Both the position numbers and the translations under genes were made by a program. 9,828 nt of DNA from an uncultured Peptococcaceae bacterium (lineage in GTDB: Bacteria; Bacillota; Peptococcia; Peptococcales; Peptococcaceae). Below are positions 1 through 6,692 of the stretch, one piece after another; the stretch's first letter is position 1; each line of letters begins with the position of its first letter. Below the pieces are notes generated by a model. It saw only the letters and a program-made list of their open reading frames with translations. It had not been told where the DNA came from and ran no database searches. Location: assembly GCA_958451915.1 (NCBI GenBank), contig CAUDRX010000079.1, positions 1 through 9,828 of the forward strand, in the 5' to 3' direction.

Positions 1-2
1 GC

Positions 3-1592
3 GCCTTCGATGGCATTCTAGTTGCGAGCCGTGGCTATATCATTCGAGGCGGCCGTGAGATGGAGGACCTTTTCGAATGCCTCTGGGTCCTCTTCCGCAG
101 CATCCCGTCGCTGGAGATCGAGGACGCCTCGGTGCTCGATGAGTTCTACTGGCTCAACAAGCACGACCCGAACTATTCCCTCTGCCGCGCCACAGAATGT
201 CGCGGCGAGGACGCACACACCGACGGCCGCTTCGATCTCAGCAAAAAGGGCGCGCTGGAGATCGTAAAACTCTTCATGACACCGGATGAAGCGCTCTATG
301 ACAAGACCATCGAGGATGTCTTCTCCGATGAAGTCTTTGACTCAACGTTCTGGCTGTACTGGCGCACGATGTTCGCTTTTGAAAACTGGCACAGTGCGCT
401 TGAGATGAAGCGTTACTTCCAGCGTTTTATCCACCACATCGCGGGCCTGCCGGATTTCAGCGCGCTTAAGTTCACCCGCTACAATCAGTATGAATCGCTG
501 ATCCTGCCGATGCAGAAGTATCTGGAAAAAGCAGGCGTCGATTTCCGTTTCGGGGTAGAGGTGACAAATGTGCTCTTCGACGTGAGCGGCGGCCGCAGAC
601 AGGCTACTGCCATCGAGACCCGGACCGGCGGCAAGGAAGCCGGCATCCTGCTCACAGCGGATGATCTCGTCTTTATCACCAACGGAAGCTGCACTGAGGG
701 CACCATCTATGGCGATCAGGAGCACGCACCGAACGGCGATGCGGAGGTGCGCACCAGCGGCTGCTGGAGCCTCTGGAAAAACATTGCTGCCCAGGACCCT
801 GCCTTTGGCCGGCCGGAGAAGTTCTGCGGCGATGTGGCAAAGACCAACTGGGAATCGGCCACCATCACAACGCTGGATGAGGCGATCCTGCCATACATCG
901 AGCGCATTTGCAAGCGCGATCCCAAGAGCGGCCGTGTAGTCACCGGGGGCATCGTCAGCTGCAAAGATTCCAGCTGGCTCATGAGCTGGACGATCAACCG
1001 TCAGGGGCAGTTCAGGGAACAGGATCCGGAAAAGGTCTGTGTCTGGGTCTATGGCCTCTTTACTGACGTACCGGGTGATTATGTGAAAAAACCAATGAAG
1101 GACTGCAGCGGCCGTGAGATCACTGAAGAGTGGCTGTACCACCTCGGTGTGCCGGAAGAGGCGATCGGAGAGCTTGCCGCTGCGCATGCTGTCTGCGTGC
1201 CAACGATGATGCCATATATCACGTCCTTTTTCATGCCGCGTGCCGCTGGTGATCGCCCGGATGTGATCCCGGATGGTTCAGTCAATGCCGCTTTCATCGG
1301 TCAGTTCGCAGAGACGCCGCGCGACTGCGTCTTCACCACCGAATACTCTGTGCGCACGGCGATGGAAGCAGTCTATGGCCTGACCGGCGTCGACCGCGGC
1401 GTGCCGGAAGTCTGGGGCAGCGTTTATGATGTGCGTGACCTTCTGGCTTCAAGCGTTTGTCTGATGGATGGCGCCTCACCGCTGGATCTTTTGCCAGGGG
1501 CGCTACGCAAAGGCGCCGTGCGTCTCGTGCGCGGCACCGTTGTGGAAAAGGTCCTGCGCGAGCAAGGCATCCTGCGTGAAGAATGGCTCTGA
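3..1592 (+). CDS. ohyA: Oleate hydratase (MCRA family), 5'-truncated by window edge
   Basis: FAD-dependent enzyme that adds water to the cis-9 double bond of oleate and related fatty acids, giving 10-hydroxy acids. It is a soluble or membrane-peripheral protein, often linked to detoxifying host or dietary unsaturated fatty acids. The visible 529 codons are open from the first base; the N-terminal FAD-binding GxGxxG segment lies outside the window. The family motif RGGREME is at visible residues 15-21. Its Glu19, together with Tyr138 in the stretch MKRYFQRF, has the same 119-residue spacing as the catalytic pair Glu122/Tyr241 described for the Elizabethkingia enzyme (Glu82/Tyr201 in Staphylococcus aureus). 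That implies about 63 residues are missing. Other family signatures are EDAHTDG near residue 72, FWLYWRTMFAFE near 116 and YNQYES at 160-165. The gene ends in a strong hairpin and seems transcriptionally separate from rplU. The family call is firm; substrate range cannot be judged. Confidence 0.95.
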   Translation, partial: AFDGILVASRGYIIRGGREMEDLFECLWVLFRSIPSLEIEDASVLDEFYWLNKHDPNYSLCRATECRGEDAHTDGRFDLSKKGALEIVKLFMTPDEALYDKTIEDVFSDEVFDSTFWLYWRTMFAFENWHSALEMKRYFQRFIHHIAGLPDFSALKFTRYNQYESLILPMQKYLEKAGVDFRFGVEVTNVLFDVSGGRRQATAIETRTGGKEAGILLTADDLVFITNGSCTEGTIYGDQEHAPNGDAEVRTSGCWSLWKNIAAQDPAFGRPEKFCGDVAKTNWESATITTLDEAILPYIERICKRDPKSGRVVTGGIVSCKDSSWLMSWTINRQGQFREQDPEKVCVWVYGLFTDVPGDYVKKPMKDCSGREITEEWLYHLGVPEEAIGELAAAHAVCVPTMMPYITSFFMPRAAGDRPDVIPDGSVNAAFIGQFAETPRDCVFTTEYSVRTAMEAVYGLTGVDRGVPEVWGSVYDVRDLLASSVCLMDGASPLDLLPGALRKGAVRLVRGTVVEKVLREQGILREEWL

Positions 1593-1601
1593 AAATCTCA
1601 A

Positions 1602-1645
1602 AAAAGCCCGTCAATGATGAAGTTTCTCTTGACGGGCTTTTCTGT
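1602..1645 (+). terminator. Rho-independent terminator of oleate hydratase gene
   Basis: A perfect 13-bp inverted repeat pairs 1602-1614 (AAAAGCCCGTCAA) with 1629-1641 (TTGACGGGCTTTT) around a 14-base loop, ten bases after the stop codon. The right arm ends in a run of T. The A-rich left side means it could also work weakly in the opposite direction. Its right arm contains the -35 box of the next promoter. Confidence 0.85.
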
Positions 1646-1657
1646 GTTCTGTATAAT
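1629..1657 (+). promoter_or_regulatory. Sigma-A type promoter of the rplU-prp-rpmA operon
   Basis: The -35 box TTGACG (1629-1634; 5 of 6 to consensus) is separated by exactly 17 bases from a perfect -10 box TATAAT (1652-1657). Transcription should start near 1664, leaving a leader of roughly 108 bases before rplU. The -35 box is formed by the descending arm of the preceding terminator. Near-consensus strength suits a ribosomal protein operon. Confidence 0.85.
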
Positions 1658-1663
1658 TGATAT

Positions 1664-1771
1664 TCGGATATGGGTGTTTTCCCAGATCGAAACCGCATGC
1701 GTCTGGTCAAGAAACGCAAGCACATGCTGCTACCTGAACGCAGCGAGTATTCTCAGGGAGGAGTGAAAAGA
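1664..1771 (+). promoter_or_regulatory. Untranslated leader of rplU, candidate L21-type autoregulatory leader
   Basis: This stretch lies between the predicted start of transcription and the rplU start codon. It can form several short helices: TGGG 1671-1674 with CCCA 1681-1684; TGCGT 1698-1702 with ACGCA 1714-1718; GCATG 1695-1699 with CATGC 1723-1727; and GCTGC 1726-1730 with GCAGC 1740-1744. The last two share bases 1726-1727 and so compete. The strong ribosome binding site AGGGAGGAG (1755-1763) follows 10 bases after the last helix. Firmicutes rplU operons are known to carry a structured L21 leader RNA; whether this sequence matches that family was not tested. Confidence 0.45.
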
Positions 1772-2083
1772 ATGTACGCTATCATCGCTACTGGCGGCAA
1801 ACAGTACAAGGTAGAAGAAGGTCAGATCCTCGACGTGGAACTGCTCCACGCTGAAGCTGGTGAGACCGTTGATATCGACGCTGTACTGATGCTCAACAAA
1901 GACGGCGAGATCGTGACCGGCAAGCCTTACGTTGAAGGCGCAAAGGTCTCTCTCAAGGTTGTTGAGAACGGCAAGGCACCTAAGATCACCGTTTTCAAGT
2001 ACAAACCTAAAAAGAACTATCGCCGCAAAAAAGGTCATCGTCAGCCTTACACCCGCGTGACCGTAGAATCCATCGTTGGCTAA
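1772..2083 (+). CDS. rplU: 50S ribosomal protein L21
   Basis: Structural protein of the large ribosomal subunit that binds 23S rRNA. The 103-residue product has the usual length and begins with the family signature MYAIIATGGKQYKVEEG. It ends in a basic segment typical of L21 (KYKPKKNYRRKKGHRQPYT, about residues 74-92). The start at 1772 follows AGGGAGGAG at a spacing of eight bases. The reading frame stays open upstream to an ATG at 1670, but those codons are not L21-like and lack a ribosome binding site. The stop codon overlaps the prp start by one base (TAATG), so the two are probably translationally coupled. First gene of the operon driven by the 1629-1657 promoter. Confidence 0.98.
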   Translation: MYAIIATGGKQYKVEEGQILDVELLHAEAGETVDIDAVLMLNKDGEIVTGKPYVEGAKVSLKVVENGKAPKITVFKYKPKKNYRRKKGHRQPYTRVTVESIVG

Positions 2084-2412
2084 TGATCAGGATCACGATC
2101 TACTATCGCGCAGACAACAGTCTGGCAGGTTATGAATTTTCCGGCCATGCTGGCTCAGCCCCTTACGGCGAGGATCTGGTCTGTGCATCGGCTTCGACCC
2201 TTGCGATCGTCACGGCCAACAGCCTGGAAGCGCAGGGCATCCCGTTTGAAGCTGAGATGGACGAAGGTTATCTGAGATTGATGCTCACATCGCAGGCGAG
2301 TGAACGCGAAGCGCTCGTTGCAGAGGCGGTGTTAAAAACGTTAGAGGTCGGCGTCAGATCTTTGGCGCAGGACTATACACAGTACATCAAAGCAAACAGT
2401 GTTTATGTTTGA
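2083..2412 (+). CDS. prp: Ribosomal-processing cysteine protease Prp
   Basis: Cysteine protease (YsxB/DUF464 family) that removes the N-terminal extension of ribosomal protein L27, a step shown to be essential in Staphylococcus aureus. The 109-residue product has the family size. The catalytic pair is visible as His22 in SGHAGSAPYGEDLVC and Cys34 at the end of that motif, the same numbering as reported for the S. aureus enzyme. Its position between rplU and rpmA is the classic arrangement for this protease and its substrate. The start codon overlaps the rplU stop by one base, and no separate strong Shine-Dalgarno precedes it, which suggests coupling. The stop codon is embedded in the rpmA ribosome binding site. 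L27 below carries the expected cleavage motif, so the pair looks functional. Confidence 0.95.
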   Translation: MIRITIYYRADNSLAGYEFSGHAGSAPYGEDLVCASASTLAIVTANSLEAQGIPFEAEMDEGYLRLMLTSQASEREALVAEAVLKTLEVGVRSLAQDYTQYIKANSVYV

Positions 2413-2425
2413 GGAGGTGGACAAG

Positions 2426-2707
2426 ATGTTCAAACTCGATTTACAATTATTCGCATCTAAAAAAGGGGTAGGTTCCACCAAGAACGGTCGTGATTCCCAC
2501 TCCAAGCGTCTCGGTGCGAAGAAGAGTGACGGTCAGACCGTAAAGGCTGGCAACATTCTCTATCGCCAGAGAGGGACCAAGATCCATCCAGGCGCTAATG
2601 TTGGCAAGGGCGGCGATGATACCCTGTTCGCTAAGATCGACGGCGTCGTTCGTTACGAACACAAGGGCGCAGGGAAGACCCTGGTCAGCGTCTACGCTGC
2701 TGAATAA
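2426..2707 (+). CDS. rpmA: 50S ribosomal protein L27 with Prp-cleavable N-terminal extension
   Basis: Large-subunit protein whose mature N-terminus reaches towards the peptidyl-transferase centre. The 93-residue precursor starts MFKLDLQLFASKKG. By analogy with S. aureus L27, Prp should cut after Phe9, exposing Ala10-Ser-Lys-Lys-Gly. The following core (STKNGRDSHSKRLGAKKSDG, residues 17-36) is canonical. The start at 2426 is chosen because it follows GAGGAGGTGG (2411-2420) by five bases and gives the known precursor N-terminus; an in-frame ATG at 2399 lies inside prp and would add nine alien residues. The Shine-Dalgarno overlaps the prp stop codon. A strong terminator follows directly. Confidence 0.97.
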   Translation: MFKLDLQLFASKKGVGSTKNGRDSHSKRLGAKKSDGQTVKAGNILYRQRGTKIHPGANVGKGGDDTLFAKIDGVVRYEHKGAGKTLVSVYAAE

Positions 2708-2718
2708 GATGAATGTGG

Positions 2719-2750
2719 GGGATGATCCGCTGGGTCATCCCTTTTTTGTT
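2719..2750 (+). terminator. Rho-independent terminator after rpmA
   Basis: GGGATGATCC (2719-2728) pairs with GGGTCATCCC (2732-2741) over ten base pairs, including one T-G wobble, around a three-base loop. TTTTTTGTT follows. This is a strong intrinsic terminator, yet the next start codon comes only 20 bases after its end. Confidence 0.88.
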
Positions 2751-2770
2751 ATATTTTGAGGAAGAAGTTT

Positions 2771-4600
2771 ATGGATCAAAAGAAGATTCAGACGATGATC
2801 ACGGAGACGGAGACACGCTTGGCTCAGGAACATCGCCGCCTTGTCGGCTGGAGCAATGGCCGCCTGCTGACTGCTCTGCTTGTGGTCGTAGGATTGGTCC
2901 TGGGGATCCGCAACGGACTGGTGGCCGGTTATGTTGTGGCGGTGTTGTCGATGCTGGCTTTTATCTGGCTGGTGCACCGCTTCAACCAGCAGCAGGCTGT
3001 CATCGAGCTGGCGCAGAACCGACTGCTCATTCTCCAGCGTTACAATGCGCGCTGTCAGGGCGATTGGTACGATCTGCCGGACGATGGTGCCGGTTATGTG
3101 CGCAAGGATGATTTCATCTCCAGTGACCTCGATCTGTTTGGGCCGCGCTCCCTGTTTCAGTATATCTCTGTGGCTCACACCATCGGTGGCCGCGACGCGC
3201 TGATGCGCCTTCTGACCAGGCCGAACCTGCGCCATATCGCAGAGCGGCAGGCCTCGGTGCTGGAATTATTGCACGATGATGTGCTGGCGGTCGATTTCGA
3301 AGCCCTGGGGCTTGCCAAAGACCTTCGCCGCGAGGACGATGAGCGTGCCGCTGAAGCGAAGCTGCGCGATTACGCCACTGGCAAGGGAAACAAGAGCGTT
3401 GGCCAGCTGAAATTCCTGGCTTTTGGCATGCCGATGATCACCGTGGTTGCCATCGCAGGGGCATTAGCGGGCGTGGGCTCGTGGCTCATGGTGCTGTATG
3501 CTTTCTGTCTGCAGATCCTTGCCTCGATCCTGCTCTCGGGCAGCATCCAGAACGAACGCGACTGCGTCTCGCGCCTGGCGCGCAAGCTCGACCGTACCCG
3601 CGATCGTATCAGGATCCTGGCAGGGCCGGATTTCCAGAGCGCTTATCTACGGGAGATGCAGCGTCAGCTCGCTGATGCTGAAGAGGGCATCCGCGCCCTG
3701 AACCAGATCGCTGCCGCCTGGCAGATGCGTGAGAACTTTTTGCTCTATTGGCCGTTGGTCGGGCTTTTGGCCTGGGATTTCAACTGTTGTGTGGCGCTGG
3801 ACAAATGGCGCCAGCGTTATGGCCGCTCCTTCGTTCGCTGGATGGACTGGCTGGGCGAGGTGGAAGCCCTCTATTCTCTGGGTACGCTTTCGCGCGTGCG
3901 TCCGAATGAGACCACTGTGCCGGAGATCATCGAGAGCGGTGCGCCGTTTTTGGAGATGGCCGATGGCAAGCATCCTCTGCTGGATCCACGTAGCGTGGTC
4001 GGCAATGACTATCACCAGGAAGGCAGCACCGTCATCATCACCGGCAGCAACATGAGCGGCAAGTCGACCTTCATGCGTACGCTCGCCCTCAATGCCGTCC
4101 TCGCTTATGCAGGTGGTACCGTGATGGCGCGGGCTTTTCGCATCAGTCCGATGCGCATCTTTACCTCTATGCGGGTGCGTGACGATGTCAGTGAAGGCAT
4201 CTCTTCTTTCTATGGGGAGATCCTGCGCATCAAGGAAATGGTCAACGCTGCCGAAGCGCAGAAGCCAATGCTCGTGCTCGTTGATGAGATCTTTAAGGGC
4301 ACCAATTCGGCTGACCGTATCATCGGCGCTGAAGCAGCCATCAAGAAGCTCTCACGTCCGTGGATGATGACGATCGTTACGACCCACGATTTTGAACTTT
4401 GCGCCCTCGCCGACAGTCCGGAAGTGGGCGGGAAGAATTTCCATTTTGAAGAACATTATGAAGGCGATGCCATCGCCTTTGATTATAAGATCCGTCCGGG
4501 ACGCTGCAGGACCACGAATGCGCAGCATCTGATGCGCATCGCCGGGCTTCTGGATGACGAGGATCAGAGAGAAGAGAAGGAGGATGCCCATGTTTTATGA
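2771..4600 (+). CDS. Membrane-associated MutS-family ATPase
   Basis: The 609-residue protein carries a C-terminal MutS-type ABC ATPase. Walker A is GSNMSGKST (425-433), where classical MutS has GPNMSGKST; Walker B is LVLVDEIFKGTNS with Asp505-Glu506; the switch is TTHDFEL with His539. Residues 121-152 resemble the MutS core segment (SLFQ...GGRDALMRLLTRP). The N-terminal mismatch-recognition domain of MutS1 is absent, as is a MutS2-type Smr tail. Hydrophobic pairs at about 31-47 and 50-68, and at 217-235 and 237-256, predict four membrane spans, so the ATPase is probably held at the cytoplasmic face. The start at 2771 follows GAGGAAG at six bases. The 3' end overlaps obgE by 11 bases. Such membrane-linked MutS-like proteins are annotated widely, but I know of no established role; mismatch repair is unlikely to be the direct function. 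Confidence 0.88.
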   Translation: MDQKKIQTMITETETRLAQEHRRLVGWSNGRLLTALLVVVGLVLGIRNGLVAGYVVAVLSMLAFIWLVHRFNQQQAVIELAQNRLLILQRYNARCQGDWYDLPDDGAGYVRKDDFISSDLDLFGPRSLFQYISVAHTIGGRDALMRLLTRPNLRHIAERQASVLELLHDDVLAVDFEALGLAKDLRREDDERAAEAKLRDYATGKGNKSVGQLKFLAFGMPMITVVAIAGALAGVGSWLMVLYAFCLQILASILLSGSIQNERDCVSRLARKLDRTRDRIRILAGPDFQSAYLREMQRQLADAEEGIRALNQIAAAWQMRENFLLYWPLVGLLAWDFNCCVALDKWRQRYGRSFVRWMDWLGEVEALYSLGTLSRVRPNETTVPEIIESGAPFLEMADGKHPLLDPRSVVGNDYHQEGSTVIITGSNMSGKSTFMRTLALNAVLAYAGGTVMARAFRISPMRIFTSMRVRDDVSEGISSFYGEILRIKEMVNAAEAQKPMLVLVDEIFKGTNSADRIIGAEAAIKKLSRPWMMTIVTTHDFELCALADSPEVGGKNFHFEEHYEGDAIAFDYKIRPGRCRTTNAQHLMRIAGLLDDEDQREEKEDAHVL

Positions 4601-5873
4601 TTACGCAAAAGTCAACGTGAAGGCGGGCGATGGCGGCAACGGCATTGTTGCCTTCCGTCGTGAGAAATATGTGCCAAAGGGCGGTCCGGCAGGCGGTGAC
4701 GGGGGCAAGGGCGGGTCTGTCATCCTGCGTGCCGACGAAGGACTGCGCACGCTGGTCGACTTCCGTTATCAGACCCATTACAAAGGCAAACGCGGTGAGC
4801 ATGGCTCTGGCGCCAAGCAGCATGGCCGCAGCGCCGAAGACATCGTGCTGCGCGTGCCGGTGGGCACGGTGGTGCGCGATGCCGACACAAAGAAACTCCT
4901 CGGTGACCTGCGTGAACACGGTCAGGAGATCGTTGTCGCTCAGGGGGGACGCGGCGGCCGCGGCAATGCCCGCTTTGTGAGTTCCACCCACCGTGCGCCG
5001 GCATTTGCTGAAAATGGTGAAAAGGGCGAGGAGCGCTGGATCACCCTCGAGCTCAAGCTCCTGGCCGATGTTGGCCTCGTTGGTTTCCCGAACGTCGGCA
5101 AATCGACGATCATCAGCCGCGTTTCGGCAGCCAAGCCAAAGATCGCAAATTATCATTTTACCACCCTTGAGCCAAACCTCGGTATGGTGCGCGTGGATGC
5201 CGGCCGCAGCTTTGTTATCGCTGATGTGCCAGGCCTTGTCGAAGGTGCTGCTGAAGGGGCCGGTCTCGGTCACCGTTTCCTGCGCCATGTTGAGCGTACC
5301 CGCGTGCTCGTACACGTCGTCGATCTCTCCGGTTCAGAAGGGCGCGATCCGCTCGAAGACCTTGCTGTCATCCGCGGAGAACTTGAACGTTATGCGCCGC
5401 ACCTCAACGATAAGCCAATGGTCATTGTCGCCAACAAGGTCGATCTCATGAGTGATGACGATCGGGAAGCAGCACTGGCGCGCCTGGCTGAAGCTTATCC
5501 GGGCGTGAAGATCTTTGCCATGAGTGCCGCTACCGATGCAGACCTGAATCCGCTCATCTATCACCTGGCTGATGTGCTCGATGCGATCGGTCCGGTGGAA
5601 TACAGCGAAGAAGATTTTGATGAAGTCGAAGAGGTGCCAGTCAAGGAAGAAGCGCCGTTCCGCGTACAGAAGATCGGCCCCGATGCTTACGAAGTTGTTG
5701 GTCCGGAGATCGACGGTCTGGTCGGGCGCACGCAGTTCGACCGTGATGAAGCAGTCGAGCGTTTCATGAAGATCCTCGACAACATGGGGATCGAGAAAGC
5801 GCTGCGCGCTGCTGGCATTCAGGATGGCGATACCGTCGTCGTTGGGCCGATGGCCTTCGATTACCTGGAATAG
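4590..5873 (+). CDS. obgE: GTPase Obg (ribosome assembly)
   Basis: Conserved GTPase that binds the 50S subunit late in assembly and links ribosome maturation to nucleotide and stress signals. The 427-residue length is normal. The glycine-rich Obg fold occupies about residues 1-158 (AGDGGNGIVAFRREK, KGGPAGGDGGKGG). The G domain shows G1 GFPNVGKST (165-173), the G2 segment YHFTTLEPNLG, G3 DVPG (212-215), G4 NKVD (282-285) and G5 SAA (312-314). A C-terminal OCT domain follows an acidic linker near residue 345. The start at 4590 lies six bases after a perfect AAGGAGG (4577-4583); the in-frame ATG at 4584 abuts that site and is unlikely. The gene overlaps the upstream MutS-like gene by 11 bases, so its Shine-Dalgarno lies inside that gene and translation is probably linked. 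Confidence 0.98.
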   Translation: MFYDYAKVNVKAGDGGNGIVAFRREKYVPKGGPAGGDGGKGGSVILRADEGLRTLVDFRYQTHYKGKRGEHGSGAKQHGRSAEDIVLRVPVGTVVRDADTKKLLGDLREHGQEIVVAQGGRGGRGNARFVSSTHRAPAFAENGEKGEERWITLELKLLADVGLVGFPNVGKSTIISRVSAAKPKIANYHFTTLEPNLGMVRVDAGRSFVIADVPGLVEGAAEGAGLGHRFLRHVERTRVLVHVVDLSGSEGRDPLEDLAVIRGELERYAPHLNDKPMVIVANKVDLMSDDDREAALARLAEAYPGVKIFAMSAATDADLNPLIYHLADVLDAIGPVEYSEEDFDEVEEVPVKEEAPFRVQKIGPDAYEVVGPEIDGLVGRTQFDRDEAVERFMKILDNMGIEKALRAAGIQDGDTVVVGPMAFDYLE

Positions 5874-5877
5874 TCCC

Positions 5878-6435
5878 ATGCATGCGCAGCTCATCTGGGC
5901 GATCGCCTGGCTTATCCTGCTGAGTGCATTGGCGCTGCCGCTCATACGCCGTCGCCCGGTCGTGGTACCGTTGTGGCAGCCGCTGGCATTTCTGGCATGT
6001 GAGATCGTGCTGCTGGGATGGCTCTGGCAGAATGGCTGGAGCGCAGGCGGACGTTTGTCGGCACTCCTGGCCTTCGTCTTTGTTGGCTGTCTTATGGCGG
6101 TGCAGACGTGGGGGCGCCGTCGCTGGTTCGTCTTTCGCGGCGGTGGATTCCGCAGTGATCCTGAGACTTACGAGGCGTTGGCGCTCGCTATCCGTCAGGC
6201 CCTTGCCGAGCTTCGTCTGGCACCGGCGACTGTAATCTGTCGTTACGATGGCTGGCTGGGGCTTCTGCCACTGTCACAGAGTGCCGAAGAGGTATTCTTT
6301 GCGCACATCGGGGATGCCCTGGCGGACACCCGCTGGCAGCGCTTCGGACCCTGGCATCTCTTTTTTGGGGTGCAATGGGCGGTCTTTGCGCTCGTGCTCC
6401 TGCGCCAGATCATTCATATTACTGGAGGTTTTTGA
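5878..6435 (+). CDS. Hypothetical membrane protein downstream of obgE
   Basis: I do not recognise this family. The 185-residue product has predicted membrane spans at about residues 4-22, 34-50, 58-76 and 160-180. A soluble segment of roughly 80 residues (about 80-158) lies between the third and fourth. That segment begins with a basic patch (GRRRW, 79-83) and contains FVFRGGGFRSDPETYEAL, which could be a small alpha/beta domain. The start at 5878 is four bases after the obgE stop. No good Shine-Dalgarno is visible, so coupling to obgE is inferred; the frame is open upstream inside obgE, so the start is not certain. The GGAGG just before its stop serves the next gene. It reads as a member of the same transcript as the MutS-like gene and obgE. 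Confidence 0.75.
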   Translation: MHAQLIWAIAWLILLSALALPLIRRRPVVVPLWQPLAFLACEIVLLGWLWQNGWSAGGRLSALLAFVFVGCLMAVQTWGRRRWFVFRGGGFRSDPETYEALALAIRQALAELRLAPATVICRYDGWLGLLPLSQSAEEVFFAHIGDALADTRWQRFGPWHLFFGVQWAVFALVLLRQIIHITGGF

Positions 6436-6438
6436 ACG

Positions 6439-6639
6439 ATGAGAACAATCCTGCTCGTGATCGCTATCGTGCTCCTTCTTGTGAGCCTGGTCATCAAAGG
6501 CTACGGTATGATGCAGCTGTCCAACAAAGACCTGGCTCCGGAAGAACGTATGGCTCGCTATAAAAAGACGATGCCGGTGACCTATGTCATGCTGGCACCG
6601 GTTGTCATCATCGTGCTTTATCTTGTTTTTACGAAGTGA
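6439..6639 (+). CDS. Small two-span membrane protein, unknown function
   Basis: A 66-residue protein with hydrophobic segments at about 3-19 and 46-64, separated by a short charged stretch with LSNKDLAPEERMARYKK (27-43). I do not recognise it. Support for being a real gene: GGAGG at 6424-6428 is ten bases before the ATG, the start is only three bases after the previous stop, and both hydrophobic segments have the right length and flanking charges for membrane insertion. It is probably the last gene of the transcript, since a promoter with an inverted repeat follows within about 25 bases. Confidence 0.72.
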   Translation: MRTILLVIAIVLLLVSLVIKGYGMMQLSNKDLAPEERMARYKKTMPVTYVMLAPVVIIVLYLVFTK

Positions 6640-6662
6640 GCCCACAAAAAAGTAACAAAATA

Positions 6663-6692
6663 TTGTCTATTACACCCCTTGTGTTTTATAAT
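6663..6692 (+). promoter_or_regulatory. Promoter of the lipoprotein gene
   Basis: A -35-like TTGTCT (6663-6668; 4 of 6 to consensus) is followed after 18 bases by a perfect -10 TATAAT (6687-6692). Transcription would begin near 6699, giving a leader of about 45 bases before the lipoprotein start at 6744. The -10 box is the loop of a long inverted repeat described separately. Confidence 0.7.

Noticed and set aside
342..1187. 281-codon open frame on the minus strand
   Set aside because: Antisense to the oleate hydratase coding region, with no recognisable motif.
1670..1771. In-frame upstream ATG that would extend L21 by 34 residues
   Set aside because: No ribosome binding site, residues unlike any L21, and it begins only about six bases after the predicted transcription start; the 1772 start has a strong Shine-Dalgarno and the canonical L21 N-terminus.
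2399..2425. In-frame upstream ATG for rpmA
   Set aside because: It lies within prp, and the added residues do not match the known L27 precursor; ATG 2426 has the proper Shine-Dalgarno.
2750..2755. TATATT as a -10 box for the MutS-like gene
   Set aside because: No -35 box at a suitable distance, and the RNA would start inside the Shine-Dalgarno.
2771..4600. Annotation as the mismatch-repair protein MutS or as MutS2
   Set aside because: No mismatch-recognition domain, no Smr domain, only 609 residues, and predicted membrane spans; only the ATPase and part of the core match.
4377..5315. 312-codon open frame on the minus strand
   Set aside because: Antisense to the end of the MutS-like gene and the first half of obgE, both of which have unmistakable motifs.
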